Positions 35,218-44,016 of a stretch of 64,000 nucleotides of DNA are shown here, one piece after another. This DNA is from Kitasatospora purpeofusca. Lineage in GTDB: Bacteria > Actinomycetota > Actinomycetes > Streptomycetales > Streptomycetaceae. The notes under the pieces are model-generated. The model saw only the letters and a program-made list of their open reading frames with translations, made no database searches and was not told the DNA's origin. Numbering within the stretch: position 1 is the stretch's first letter; every line of letters starts with the position of its first letter. The DNA is taken from positions 71,618 to 135,617 of the forward strand of contig NZ_JODS01000019.1 of the NCBI RefSeq assembly GCF_000718025.1. The letters run 5' to 3'. Position numbers and translations under genes: made by a program.

Positions 35218-36822
35218 ATGAGTCAGTCCCTCACCAAGAGCGCCGAGGCGGACACACCGCCGTCCGGCACTTCGCCGGGTGGGAGGAGCCTCCAGGGACA
35301 CCCCTGGCTGACCCTGCTCACCGTCGCCGTCGGCGTGATGATGGTCGCCCTGGACGGCACGATCGTCGCCATCGCCAACCCGGTGATCCAGGCCGACCTC
35401 AAGGCCGCGCCCTCCGAGATCCAGTGGGTGACCAGCGGCTACCTGCTGGCCCTCGCGGTCTTCCTGATCACGGCCGGCAAGATCGGCGACCGGTTCGGCC
35501 ACAAGAGCACCTTCCTGGTCGGCGCGGTCGGCTTCGCCGCCACCTCGGCCGCGATCGGCTTCGCCGGCAACATCCAGACCGTGATCGCCTGCCGGGTGCT
35601 GCAGGGCCTGTTCGGCGCGCTGCTCCAGCCGGCCGCGCTCGGCCTGCTGCGCGGGGCCTTCCCGGCCGAGAAGCTCAACATGGCGATCGGCATCTGGGGC
35701 GGCGTGATCGGCGCCTCCACCGCGGCCGGCCCGATCGTCGGCGGCCTGCTGGTCGAGCACGTCAACTGGGAGTCGGTGTTCTTCATCAACATCCCGGTCG
35801 GCCTGCTGGCGCTGGGCCTCGGCCTGTGGATCCTCAAGGACGTGCGGGCCGAGAACGCCGCCAAGTCCTTCGACATCCCGGGCATCGTGCTGCTCTCGGT
35901 GGCGATGTTCGCGCTGGTCTTCGGCATCATCAAGGCCCCCGAGTGGGGCTGGGGCGACGCCTCCACGCTGCTCCTGCTGGGCGGCGCGGTGGTGCTGATG
36001 GTGCTCTTCGCGCTCTGGCAGGACAAGGCCCGCGAGCCGCTGATCCCGCTCGCGCTGTTCCGCTCGGTGCCGCTGTCGGCGGGCGTGCTGCTGATGGCCC
36101 TGATGGCCTTCGCCTTCTTCGGCGCGATCTTCTTCGTGACCTTCTACCTGCAGAACGTGCACGGTATGACGCCGGTCCAGGCGGGCGTCCACCTGCTGCC
36201 GATGACCGGCATGATGATCGTCGGCTCGCCGGTGGCCGGCATCGCGATCGGCAAGCTCGGCCCGCGGATCCCGATCGTGGCCGGCATGCTGATCACCACC
36301 GTCGCGATGTTCGGCATGTCCACCCTGGACTCCGGCTCGGGCAACGGCGCGATGGCGCTCTGGTTCGTCCTGATGGGCCTGGGCATCAGCCCGGTCATGG
36401 TCGGCGCCACCGAGGTCATCGTCGGCAACGCGCCGATGGAGCTGTCCGGGGTCGCCGGCGGCCTCCAGCAGTCCGCGATGCAGGTCGGCGGCAGCCTCGG
36501 CACCGCCGTGCTGGGCGCGCTGATGGCCGCCAAGGTCACCGACGTGCTGCCCGGCAACTGGGCGAAGGCCGGGCTGCCCCCGGTCGAGCCGTCCCAGAGC
36601 GAGGGCCTCAACCAGGCCGCCCAGCTCGGCATCGCCCCGCCCGCCCCGGCCGGGACCCCGCAGCAGGTGGTCGACGCGATGGCCGGCGCCGTCCACGACT
36701 CCTTCGTCAGCGGCATGTCGCTGGCCTTCGCGGTCGCCTCGGTGGTCGCCTTCGCCGCCGCCGTGCTCGGCCTGCTGACCCGCCGCGGCACCACCGAGGC
36801 CGGTCCCGCCGTCCACATCTGA
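35218..36822 (+). CDS. DHA2-family MFS drug exporter (EmrB/QacA-like)
   Basis: A 534-aa, probably 14-span proton-driven exporter. Motif A is GDRFGHKSTFLVG; motif C-type segment GGVIGASTAAGPIVGGLLVE; the N-terminal span contains VALDGTIVAIANPVIQ, characteristic of DHA2. GGAGG six bases before the ATG at 35218. Probably repressed by the divergent TetR protein. Substrates of this group are lipophilic drugs, dyes or endogenous metabolites; the real substrate is unknown. Confidence 0.94.
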   Translation: MSQSLTKSAEADTPPSGTSPGGRSLQGHPWLTLLTVAVGVMMVALDGTIVAIANPVIQADLKAAPSEIQWVTSGYLLALAVFLITAGKIGDRFGHKSTFLVGAVGFAATSAAIGFAGNIQTVIACRVLQGLFGALLQPAALGLLRGAFPAEKLNMAIGIWGGVIGASTAAGPIVGGLLVEHVNWESVFFINIPVGLLALGLGLWILKDVRAENAAKSFDIPGIVLLSVAMFALVFGIIKAPEWGWGDASTLLLLGGAVVLMVLFALWQDKAREPLIPLALFRSVPLSAGVLLMALMAFAFFGAIFFVTFYLQNVHGMTPVQAGVHLLPMTGMMIVGSPVAGIAIGKLGPRIPIVAGMLITTVAMFGMSTLDSGSGNGAMALWFVLMGLGISPVMVGATEVIVGNAPMELSGVAGGLQQSAMQVGGSLGTAVLGALMAAKVTDVLPGNWAKAGLPPVEPSQSEGLNQAAQLGIAPPAPAGTPQQVVDAMAGAVHDSFVSGMSLAFAVASVVAFAAAVLGLLTRRGTTEAGPAVHI

Positions 36823-36854
36823 CCGACCCGCCATCCCCCAGCCCTTGCCGGGCC

Positions 36855-36888
36855 CCGGCCCCGGACCGTTCCCACGGTCCGGGGCCGG
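36855..36888 (+). terminator. Terminator of the DHA2 exporter gene
   Basis: CCGGCCCCGGACCG and its exact complement around a 6-base loop, 32 bases past the stop. It also lies at the 3' side of the convergent minus-strand gene. Confidence 0.85.
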
Positions 36889-36927
36889 TGTGCTGCCGCG
36901 GCCCCGAGGGGTCGCGGCGGCGCGGCG

Positions 36928-37692
36928 TCAGGAGGTGGGGCAGTCCAGCGAGGGGTCGGTCTCGGCGGCGGCCCAGCAGGCCTCGGCCCGCTGCCAGTAC
37001 TCCTCCTCGGAGAGGGCGGCGGACGGGCTCGGCGCGGGCAGCACCTGGGTGGGGCCGAAATGGCCGCCCCCGCCCCCACCACTGCCGGTGGTCGGCGGGG
37101 CGGTCGGGGTCCGGGTCGGGCCGGGGGCCGCGGTGGTGGTCCCGGCGGTCGGCGGGGCTGCCGGTGCGGTGGGCCCGGTGGACGGCGCGGGAGGTCCGGC
37201 CGGCGCGGTGGGCGGGGGTGTCGCCCCGGACCGGTCCGGGGCGGGCGCCGACGGCGGAGCCGACGCGGGCGGGCCGGGGCTGCCCGCCGGGACCTCGGCG
37301 GCGACCAGCCCGAGCGCCGGCGGCCGGGCCGGGGAACCGGGCGCGACGGGGGCGGCAGGGGCGGTGGGAGCGACGGGGGAGGACGCGGCCGGTCCGGCGG
37401 GCCCGTCCGGGGCGGCCGGCAGCGCGGCCGGGCCGGACGCGGACCCCTGGGACCCCGCGGACCCCGCCGGTCCGCCGGGCCCGGCGGACTCGGCCGGTCC
37501 GGGCACGGTTCCGGGCGCCGTCGGCACCGGCACCGGCACCAGTCCGGCCACGGCCCGGTCCGAGGCGGCCGGCAGGGCCACCGACGGCCCGCCGATCTCC
37601 TCCGGAGCGGGCAGCAGCTGGGACAGCAGGGCGCCGGTCGTCACCCCGACCAGCAACGCCAGGGGGAAGGCCCCCGTCCTCGGTGCGCGCAC
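36928..37692 (-). CDS. Low-complexity Pro/Ala/Gly-rich, N-terminally membrane-anchored protein
   Basis: A 254-aa hypothetical. A single N-terminal hydrophobic segment (about 8-27, FPLALLVGVTTGALLSQLL) serves as signal or anchor; residues 30-215 are a Pro/Ala/Gly/Thr linker; the last 30 residues (LSEEEYWQRAEACWAAAETD) look like a small folded or helical end with two Cys. No family recognised. Codon use is typical coding GC3, which supports a real gene, but low complexity lowers confidence. GTG start at 37692 with a G-rich site about 11 bases upstream. Confidence 0.65.
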   Translation of the reverse strand: MRAPRTGAFPLALLVGVTTGALLSQLLPAPEEIGGPSVALPAASDRAVAGLVPVPVPTAPGTVPGPAESAGPGGPAGSAGSQGSASGPAALPAAPDGPAGPAASSPVAPTAPAAPVAPGSPARPPALGLVAAEVPAGSPGPPASAPPSAPAPDRSGATPPPTAPAGPPAPSTGPTAPAAPPTAGTTTAAPGPTRTPTAPPTTGSGGGGGGHFGPTQVLPAPSPSAALSEEEYWQRAEACWAAAETDPSLDCPTS

Positions 37693-37786
37693 GGTACCCG
37701 GCCCCCCTCCCCTCGCCCCCCTCGGGACACCTTAAGGGTGACTCTCGGGAAGGTTAAGAGGCAGCCGGAGCGCGCCGGGAAACGGC

Positions 37787-37829
37787 GAGGGGCCGGTCCC
37801 CCCGCACACGGCGGGGGGACCGGCCCCTC
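37787..37829 (-). terminator. Terminator of aceE
   Basis: A 19-bp perfect stem (37787-37805 with 37811-37829) and 5-base loop, about 20 bases after the aceE stop on the minus strand. Confidence 0.9.
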
Positions 37830-37847
37830 AGGGGATCAGCGGGGCGC

Positions 37848-40598
37848 TCAGGCCTCGCCGCCCGCGGCGCCCGGGTCGGCCGCCGCCACGTCGAGCAGCT
37901 GGTAGCGGTCGATCGCGTCCTTCAGCGCGCTGCGGTCGACCTTGCCCTGCTTGGCGAGCTCGGTGAGCACGCTCAGCACGACCGACTGCGCGTCGATGTG
38001 GAAGAAGCGACGGGCCGCACCGCGGGTGTCGGCGAAGCCGAAGCCGTCGGCACCCAGCGACTGGTACTGGCCCGGCACCCAGCGGGAGATCTGGTCCGGC
38101 ACCGCGCGCATCCAGTCGGACACGGCGACGAACGGGCCCTCGGCGCCCTGGAGCTTGCTGGTCACGTACGGGACGCGCTGCGGCTCCTCGGGGTGCAGCA
38201 GGTTGAACTCCTCGGCCTCCACCGCGTCGCGGCGCAGCTCGTTCCAGGAGGTCGCGGACCAGACGTCGGCCTTGACGTTCCACTCCTCGGCGAGGATCCG
38301 CTGGGCCTCCAGGGCCCACGGCACAGCCACGCCGGAGGCGAGGATCTGGGCCGGGATCTGGCCGGCGGTGCCGGGGGCGTACCGGTGCAGACCCTTGAGG
38401 ATGCCCTCGACGTCCACGTTCTCCGGCTCGGCCGGCATCTTGATCGGCTCGTTGTAGACGGTCATGTAGTAGAACACGTCCTCGCCGTGCGGGTGCTCGG
38501 CGCTGGAGCCGTACATCCGGCGCAGACCGTCCTGCACGATGTGCGCGATCTCGAAGCCGTACGCCGGGTCGTACGCGACGACGCCGGGGTTGGTCGAGGC
38601 CAGCAGGTGCGAGTGGCCGTCGGCGTGCTGCAGGCCCTCACCGGTCAGCGTGGTGCGGCCGGCGGTGGCGCCGATCACGAAGCCGCGGGCCAGCTGGTCG
38701 GCCATCTGCCAGAACTGGTCGCCGGTGCGCTGGAACCCGAACATCGAGTAGAAGACGTAGACCGGGATCAGCGGCTCGCCGTGGGTGGCGTAGGACGAGC
38801 CGGCGGCGATCAGCGAGGCGGTACAACCCGCCTCGGAGATGCCGTCGTGCAGCATCTGGCCGGTCGGCGACTCCTTGTAGGCCAGCAGCAGGTCGCGGTC
38901 GACCGACTCGTAGGTCTGGCCCAGCGGGTTGTAGATCTTCGCCGACGGGAACAGCGAGTCCATGCCGAAGGTGCGGTACTCGTCGGGCGCGATCGGCACG
39001 AAGCGGTTGCCGATGCCCTTGTCCCGCATGAGGTCCTTGAGCACCCGGACGAACGCCATGGTGGTGGCGATGGTCTGGTTGCCGGAGCCCTTCTTGACCG
39101 CCTTGTACGCGTCGTCGCCCGGGAGCTCCAGCTGCCTCGGCCGCACCTTGCGGGTCGGCACGTAGCCGCCCAGCTCCTTGCGGCGGTCGTGCATGTACTG
39201 GATCTCCTCCGAGTCCTTGCCCGGGTGGTAGTAGGGCGGGTAGCCCTCGTCCAGCTGCTTGTCCGTGATCGGCAGGTGCAGCCGGTCGCGGAAGCGCTTG
39301 AGGTCCTCGACCGTCAGCTTCTTCATCTGGTGGGTCGCGTTGCGGCCCTCGAAGTTGGGGCCCAGCGTCCAGCCCTTGACGGTCTGGGCGAGGATGACGG
39401 TCGGCTGGCCCTTGTGCTCGCGGGCCGCCTTGTACGCCGCGTAGACCTTGGCGTGGTCGTGGCCGCCGCGACCCAGGTGCTGGATCTGCTGGTCGGTCAT
39501 GTTCTCGACCATCTTGCGCAGCCGCAGGTCGCCGCCGAAGAAGTTGTCCCGGATGTACGCGCCGGACTCGGTGGCGTAGGTCTGGAACTGGCCGTCCACC
39601 GTGGTGTTCAGCTTGTTCACCAGGACGCCGTCGCGGTCCTGGGCGAGCAGCGGGTCCCAGCTGCGGTCCCAGACCAGCTTGATGACGTTCCAGCCGGCGC
39701 CGCGGAACTGCGACTCCAGCTCCTGGATGATCTTGCCGTTGCCGCGGACCGGGCCGTCGAGGCGCTGCAGGTTGCAGTTGACCACGAAGGTGAGGTTGTC
39801 CAGGCCCTCGCGGGCGGCCAGGGACAGCTGGCCGAGCGACTCGGGCTCGTCCATCTCGCCGTCGCCGAGGAAGGCGTAGACGTGCGAGTCGGAGGTGTCC
39901 TTGATGCCCCGGTGCTCCAGGTAGCGGTTCATCCGGGCCTGGTAGATCGCGCCGAGCGGGCCGAGGCCCATCGAGACGGTCGGGAACTCCCAGAAGTCCG
40001 GCATCAGCCGCGGGTGCGGGTAGCTGGAGAGGCCGTAGGGGGCCTTCGACTTCTCCTGGCGGAAGGCGTCGAGCTGCTGTTCGGTGAGCCGGTCCAGCAG
40101 GAAGGCCCGGGCGTAGATGCCGGGGGAGGCGTGACCCTGGAAGAAGATCTGGTCGCCGGACTCGCCCTCGGCGTCCTTGCCCCGGAAGAAGTAGTTGAAG
40201 CCGACGTCGTAGAGCGACGCGGAGGAGGCGAAGGTGGCGATGTGCCCACCAACCCCGATGCCCGGGCGCTGCGCCCGGGAGACCATCACCGCGGCGTTCC
40301 AGCGGGTCGCGTTCAGGATCTTGCGCTCGATCTCCTCGTTACCGGGGAAGAACGGCTCGTCCTTGGTGGCGATGGTGTTGACGTAGTCCGTGCTGCGCAT
40401 CTCGGGCACGGCGACACGCTTCTCGCGGGCGCGCTCGATCAGCCGCAGCATCAGGTAACGGGCACGCTCACGCCCCCGCTCGTCGATGGCCGCATCGAGC
40501 GACTCCAGCCATTCCGCGGTCTCCTCGGGATCGAAGTCCGGGACCTGACTCGGAAGGCCGCCAATGATGATCGGGTTGCGATCGGATCCGGAAGCCAC
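37848..40598 (-). CDS. aceE: Pyruvate dehydrogenase E1 component, homodimeric type
   Basis: A 916-aa thiamine-diphosphate enzyme that decarboxylates pyruvate and passes the acetyl group to the E2 lipoyl domain. The ThDP/Mg site is GDGEMDEPESLG, with the later NCNLQRLDGPVRGN; the N-terminus has GHIATFASSASLYDVGFNYFFRG, typical of AceE and not of the alpha/beta type. GTG start at 40598. No E2 or E3 gene is adjacent, as usual in actinobacteria where the complex is assembled from scattered genes. The start region faces a divergent DUF3052 gene. Confidence 0.97.
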   Translation of the reverse strand: MASGSDRNPIIIGGLPSQVPDFDPEETAEWLESLDAAIDERGRERARYLMLRLIERAREKRVAVPEMRSTDYVNTIATKDEPFFPGNEEIERKILNATRWNAAVMVSRAQRPGIGVGGHIATFASSASLYDVGFNYFFRGKDAEGESGDQIFFQGHASPGIYARAFLLDRLTEQQLDAFRQEKSKAPYGLSSYPHPRLMPDFWEFPTVSMGLGPLGAIYQARMNRYLEHRGIKDTSDSHVYAFLGDGEMDEPESLGQLSLAAREGLDNLTFVVNCNLQRLDGPVRGNGKIIQELESQFRGAGWNVIKLVWDRSWDPLLAQDRDGVLVNKLNTTVDGQFQTYATESGAYIRDNFFGGDLRLRKMVENMTDQQIQHLGRGGHDHAKVYAAYKAAREHKGQPTVILAQTVKGWTLGPNFEGRNATHQMKKLTVEDLKRFRDRLHLPITDKQLDEGYPPYYHPGKDSEEIQYMHDRRKELGGYVPTRKVRPRQLELPGDDAYKAVKKGSGNQTIATTMAFVRVLKDLMRDKGIGNRFVPIAPDEYRTFGMDSLFPSAKIYNPLGQTYESVDRDLLLAYKESPTGQMLHDGISEAGCTASLIAAGSSYATHGEPLIPVYVFYSMFGFQRTGDQFWQMADQLARGFVIGATAGRTTLTGEGLQHADGHSHLLASTNPGVVAYDPAYGFEIAHIVQDGLRRMYGSSAEHPHGEDVFYYMTVYNEPIKMPAEPENVDVEGILKGLHRYAPGTAGQIPAQILASGVAVPWALEAQRILAEEWNVKADVWSATSWNELRRDAVEAEEFNLLHPEEPQRVPYVTSKLQGAEGPFVAVSDWMRAVPDQISRWVPGQYQSLGADGFGFADTRGAARRFFHIDAQSVVLSVLTELAKQGKVDRSALKDAIDRYQLLDVAAADPGAAGGEA

Positions 40599-41114
40599 GC
40601 TGTTCCTTCACTGTCGGTCGAAACTGAGGTGTGTCGCGCCGCCTCCATCGTGCTACCGCGCTCGGAGATCCGTCATCTCTACCGATCGGTAACCGTTCCG
40701 CCCAACAGAAGGAACGGTCTGGCGATGTGCGGTTCGGACAGCGTCGTCCGTGCCGCACACCCCCGGGTGTTACGAACAGAGGTGGTCCGACCTGGTTTCC
40801 CGCCCGTCCGATGGCGGACGGCCGGGGTGAGGGCCAACAGGAGACTCTACGCCCGCGCACGCGCGGACCCGAATGCTGTTCGCATCTCGGGCGTGCGTAC
40901 GGCCTGTGGACCGGGACCTCCCGAAGCATCCTTGTCTTGTGCAGAGAAGGGCAAATCGGTGTGATTCCCGACACGTCGCCCGGCGTGTTCCCGTGCGACA
41001 CGTCAACCTTTGGAGGGGATCGGGGGTCGGGTACTTGCGCGAACCGCCGCGCCCGTGTGGACTACGGCCACAGCCTCGGCATGGACGCCGGGCCGAATAC
41101 TGGAGGTTATTCCC
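40599..41114. other. 516-bp divergent control region between aceE and DUF3052
   Basis: No reliable gene. It must hold both promoters. Visible signals are a 12-bp palindrome TACCGATCGGTA at 40680-40691 close to aceE and the ribosome site GGAGG (41102-41106) of the DUF3052 gene. The length leaves room for a leader or small RNA, but no structure is recognised. Confidence 0.6.
40680..40691. promoter_or_regulatory. Palindrome TACCGATCGGTA upstream of aceE
   Basis: A perfect 12-bp palindrome about 85 bases before the aceE start codon. Such ACCGNNCGGT-like sites are typical of TetR-type operators. Which regulator would use it is unknown. Confidence 0.45.
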
Positions 41115-41552
41115 GTGAGCGCGACCGCGGACCCCGCGGACAAGTCCAACCCGGCAGCCCGTCTCGGCTTCGACGAGGGCCAGATCATCCAGGAGCTGGG
41201 GTACGACGAAGACAGTGACCAGGACCTCCGCGAGGGCATCGAGGAGATCACCGGGACCGATCTTGTCGACGAGGACTACGACGACGTCGCAGACGCCGTC
41301 CTGCTGTGGCACCGCGACGACGACGGAGACCTCACCGACTCCCTCGTCGACGCCCTGGAATACCTGGCGGAGGGCGGCCTGATCTGGCTGCTGACGCCCA
41401 AGACCGGCCGTGACGGCCACATCGAGGCCTCGGACATCGCCGATGCCGCGAAGACCGCGGGCCTCTCCCAGACCAGCTCGATCGCGATCGCCAAGGACTG
41501 GGCCGCGACCCGCCTGGCGACCAAGTCGACGGCCAAGCCGGCCAAGCGCTGA
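41115..41552 (+). CDS. DUF3052 protein
   Basis: A 145-aa acidic soluble protein, widely conserved in actinobacteria and commonly placed divergent to aceE. The sequence has AARLGFDEGQIIQELGYDEDSD at the N-terminus and LIWLLTPKTGRDGHIEASDI in the middle; no catalytic motif. The final 12 residues are basic (Lys/Ala). GTG start with GGAGG eight bases upstream. Function unknown. Confidence 0.93.
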   Translation: MSATADPADKSNPAARLGFDEGQIIQELGYDEDSDQDLREGIEEITGTDLVDEDYDDVADAVLLWHRDDDGDLTDSLVDALEYLAEGGLIWLLTPKTGRDGHIEASDIADAAKTAGLSQTSSIAIAKDWAATRLATKSTAKPAKR

Positions 41553-41571
41553 GTCCTGCCTGACGGCCTCG

Positions 41572-41608
41572 CCGGGCCCCGCCGGAGTCTCCCTCCGGCG
41601 GGGCCCGG
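41572..41608 (+). terminator. Terminator of the DUF3052 gene
   Basis: A 16-bp perfect inverted repeat (CCGGGCCCCGCCGGAG and complement), 5-base loop, followed shortly by CGTTTT. Confidence 0.92.
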
Positions 41609-41841
41609 TCCGTTTTCCCCGGTTCTCCCCGGTGCCCCCGGACGGCCGCCCGGGGGCACCGGAACCCGGTCGGCCGGGGCGCCGGAACCCGGACGGCCGA
41701 ACCGTTCGCCCAGGGCGAAAGCGGTGGCCCCGGACGGCGCAGCCCTCACCCGTCCGGCTCAACCGGCCTCGGCGAATGCGAGGATGGCGCACGCCGCGTC
41801 ACCCGCGCGGCCCAGTCGCGTCGAGTGGGAAAGGTCACCGC

Positions 41842-42300
41842 ATGGCCATCGAGATCGGCACCGAGGCTCCGGACTTCGAGCTCAAGAACCAGCACGGCGA
41901 GCTGGTCAGGCTCTCCGACTTCCGGGGTGACAAGAACGTCGTCGTGGTCTTCTACCCGTTCGCGTTCACCGGTGTCTGCACCGGCGAGGTCTGCGCGATC
42001 CAGAAGGAGCTGCCGCGCCTGCAGAACGACGAGGTCCAGGTGCTGGGCGTGTCCAACGACTCGCCGTTCAGCCAGCGGATCTTCGCCGAGCAGGAGGGCC
42101 TGGACTTCCCGCTGCTCTCCGACTTCTGGCCGCACGGCGAGGTCTCCCGCGCCTACGGCGTCTTCGACGAGACGAAGGGCTGCTCGGTCCGCGGCACCTT
42201 CGTGATCGACAAGGCCGGCGTGGTCCGCTGGAGCGTCGTGAACGGCCTGCCGGACGCCCGTGACGAGCAGGAGTACCTGGCGGCCCTCGGCGCGCTCTGA
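41842..42300 (+). CDS. ahpE: Peroxiredoxin, AhpE type
   Basis: A 152-aa one-Cys-type peroxiredoxin that reduces hydroperoxides. The peroxidatic Cys lies in FTGVCTGEVC near residue 46-50, and the family Arg in KGCSVRGTFVID. Start ATG 41842 with GGGAAAGG upstream. AhpE enzymes in actinobacteria are regenerated by mycoredoxin and mycothiol. It directly precedes the ter genes, a sensible neighbour for an oxidant/metalloid stress cluster, but with about 200 bases between them it is probably separately transcribed. Confidence 0.93.
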   Translation: MAIEIGTEAPDFELKNQHGELVRLSDFRGDKNVVVVFYPFAFTGVCTGEVCAIQKELPRLQNDEVQVLGVSNDSPFSQRIFAEQEGLDFPLLSDFWPHGEVSRAYGVFDETKGCSVRGTFVIDKAGVVRWSVVNGLPDARDEQEYLAALGAL

Positions 42301-42503
42301 GCCGTCCGGGGCACCCGGGACGCACGGTTCCCGGCCTGCTCGGGGGCGTCCCGGGCGCCGGGTCCGGGCGGTTCCCCGGCGCGGACGGGAACCCCGCACT
42401 ACGATCGGTCCGTTGGCTGGTCAGAGGCTCGGGCGGTTCGCCGCCGGGCTTCGGACCGCACCACGGGGGCACCGAGGAGTGCCTCCCGAATCTTGGAGGA
42501 CAA

Positions 42504-43079
42504 GTGGGTGTCAGCCTGAGCAAGGGCGGCAATGTCTCGCTCACCAAGGAGGCCCCGGGCCTGACCGCCGTACTGGTCGGCCTCGGCTGGGACGTCCGTA
42601 CCACCACGGGCACGGACTTCGACCTGGACGCCAGCGCTCTGCTCTGCAACGACCAGGGCAAGGTCGGCGCGGACGGCAACTTCGTCTTCTTCAACAACCT
42701 GAAGAGCCCGGACGGCTCGGTCGAGCACACCGGTGACAACCTCACCGGTGAGGGCGAGGGCGACGACGAGGCGATCAAGGTCAACCTGGCGACCGTGCCG
42801 GCCGACGTGCAGAAGATCGTCTTCCCGGTGTCGATCTACGACGCCGAGAACCGCTCGCAGAACTTCGGCCAGGTCCGCAACGCGTTCATCCGCGTGGTGA
42901 ACCAGGCGGACAACAAGGAGCTGGCCCGGTACGACCTCACCGAGGACGCCTCCACCGAGACGGCCATGGTCTTCGGTGAGCTGTACCGCAACGGCGCCGA
43001 GTGGAAGTTCCGCGCGATCGGCCAGGGCTACGCCTCCGGCCTGCGCGGCATCGCCCAGGACTTCGGCGTCAACGTCTGA
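42504..43079 (+). CDS. terD: TerD-family tellurium/stress-response protein (1)
   Basis: A 191-aa calcium-binding beta-sandwich protein. DLDASALLC and the acidic loops SVEHTGDNLTGEGEGDDE form the TerD Ca-site pattern; IYDAENRSQNFGQVRNAFIRVV and GQGYASGLRGIAQDFGVNV are family blocks. TerD proteins are associated with membrane-linked stress complexes that include TerC; loss alters tellurite and oxidant tolerance and, in Streptomyces, morphology. GTG start with TTGGAGG upstream. It has its own terminator downstream. Confidence 0.95.
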   Translation: MGVSLSKGGNVSLTKEAPGLTAVLVGLGWDVRTTTGTDFDLDASALLCNDQGKVGADGNFVFFNNLKSPDGSVEHTGDNLTGEGEGDDEAIKVNLATVPADVQKIVFPVSIYDAENRSQNFGQVRNAFIRVVNQADNKELARYDLTEDASTETAMVFGELYRNGAEWKFRAIGQGYASGLRGIAQDFGVNV

Positions 43080-43115
43080 GTCGGGGCGGGGTCGGTGACG
43101 GCCCGGTGGTGAACC

Positions 43116-43165
43116 ACGGCCGGGGCGGCCGCGGACGCGAGAGCGTCGGCGGCCGCCCCGGCCGT
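43116..43165 (+). terminator. Terminator between the two terD genes
   Basis: A 17-bp perfect inverted repeat (43116-43132 with 43149-43165), 16-base loop. It separates the two terD genes into different transcripts or allows attenuation. Confidence 0.85.
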
Positions 43166-43331
43166 TCGCCTTGTGTCGGCGCGGGGTTTGCCGTGCCCGG
43201 GCTACGACCTGCTCGGCGGCACTGGAAGGATGGGAGTTCAGGAAAGTTCAGCCGGCCCGGAGGGGCCGGCCGGGGTCGCGGGGGAATAGACCTGAGATGC
43301 GCCCCGGGAGGCAAGGGAGGAAGGACCGCCA

Positions 43332-43907
43332 ATGAGTGTCACGCTCGCCAAGGGTGGCAATGTCTCGCTCACCAAGGCCGCGCCGAATCTGACGCAGGTG
43401 CAGATCGGTCTCGGCTGGGACGCCCGGTCGACGACCGGCGCGCCCTTCGACCTGGACGCGAGCGCGCTGCTGTGCTCCAGCGGCCGGGTGCTGGGTGACG
43501 AGTACTTCGTCTTCTACAACAACCTCAAGAGCCCCGAGGGCTCGGTCGAGCACACCGGCGACAACCTCACCGGCGACGGCGACGGGGACGACGAGGTCGT
43601 CCTGGTCAACCTGGACCTGGTGCCGCCGCAGGTCGACAAGGTGGTCTTCCCGGTGTCGATCTACGACGCCGAGAACCGGGGGCAGAACTTCGGCCAGGTC
43701 CGCAACGCCTACATCCGGGTGGTCAACTCGGTGGACGGTCAGGAGATCGCCCGCTACGACCTCACCGAGGACGCGTCCAGCGAGACCGCGATGATCTTCG
43801 GCGAGCTGTACCGCTACGCCGGCGAGTGGAAGTTCCGCGCGGTGGGCCAGGGTTATGCCTCGGGCCTGCGGGGCATTGCCCTCGATTTCGGCGTAAACGT
43901 ACAGTAA
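43332..43907 (+). CDS. terD: TerD-family tellurium/stress-response protein (2)
   Basis: A 191-aa paralogue of the preceding TerD, very similar over its length (GGNVSLTKAAPNLTQVQIGLGWD, HTGDNLTGDGDGDDE, QNFGQVRNAYIRVV). The acidic Ca-binding loops are intact. ATG 43332 with AGGAAGG about ten bases upstream. It is followed at 109 bases by the TerC/DUF475 gene on the same strand, likely one transcript. The pair looks like a tandem duplication. Confidence 0.95.
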   Translation: MSVTLAKGGNVSLTKAAPNLTQVQIGLGWDARSTTGAPFDLDASALLCSSGRVLGDEYFVFYNNLKSPEGSVEHTGDNLTGDGDGDDEVVLVNLDLVPPQVDKVVFPVSIYDAENRGQNFGQVRNAYIRVVNSVDGQEIARYDLTEDASSETAMIFGELYRYAGEWKFRAVGQGYASGLRGIALDFGVNVQ

Positions 43908-44016
43908 AGGCCCTCATCGCTGTGATCGTTCCGTTCGGCGCTCACGCGCGTCCGGACGCAATCCCGGCGAACGTCGACCTCGTCGACGCCATGAACCCGA
44001 AAGGTAACCAAGTCCC

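Noticed and set aside
36928..37692. Proline-rich gene as a spurious frame
   Set aside because: It has a membrane-anchor N-terminus, a non-repetitive C-terminal end and proper GC3, so it was kept as a low-confidence gene.
40770..41792. 340-codon minus-strand frame over DUF3052 and the aceE control region
   Set aside because: It is antisense to the conserved DUF3052 gene and lacks any domain.
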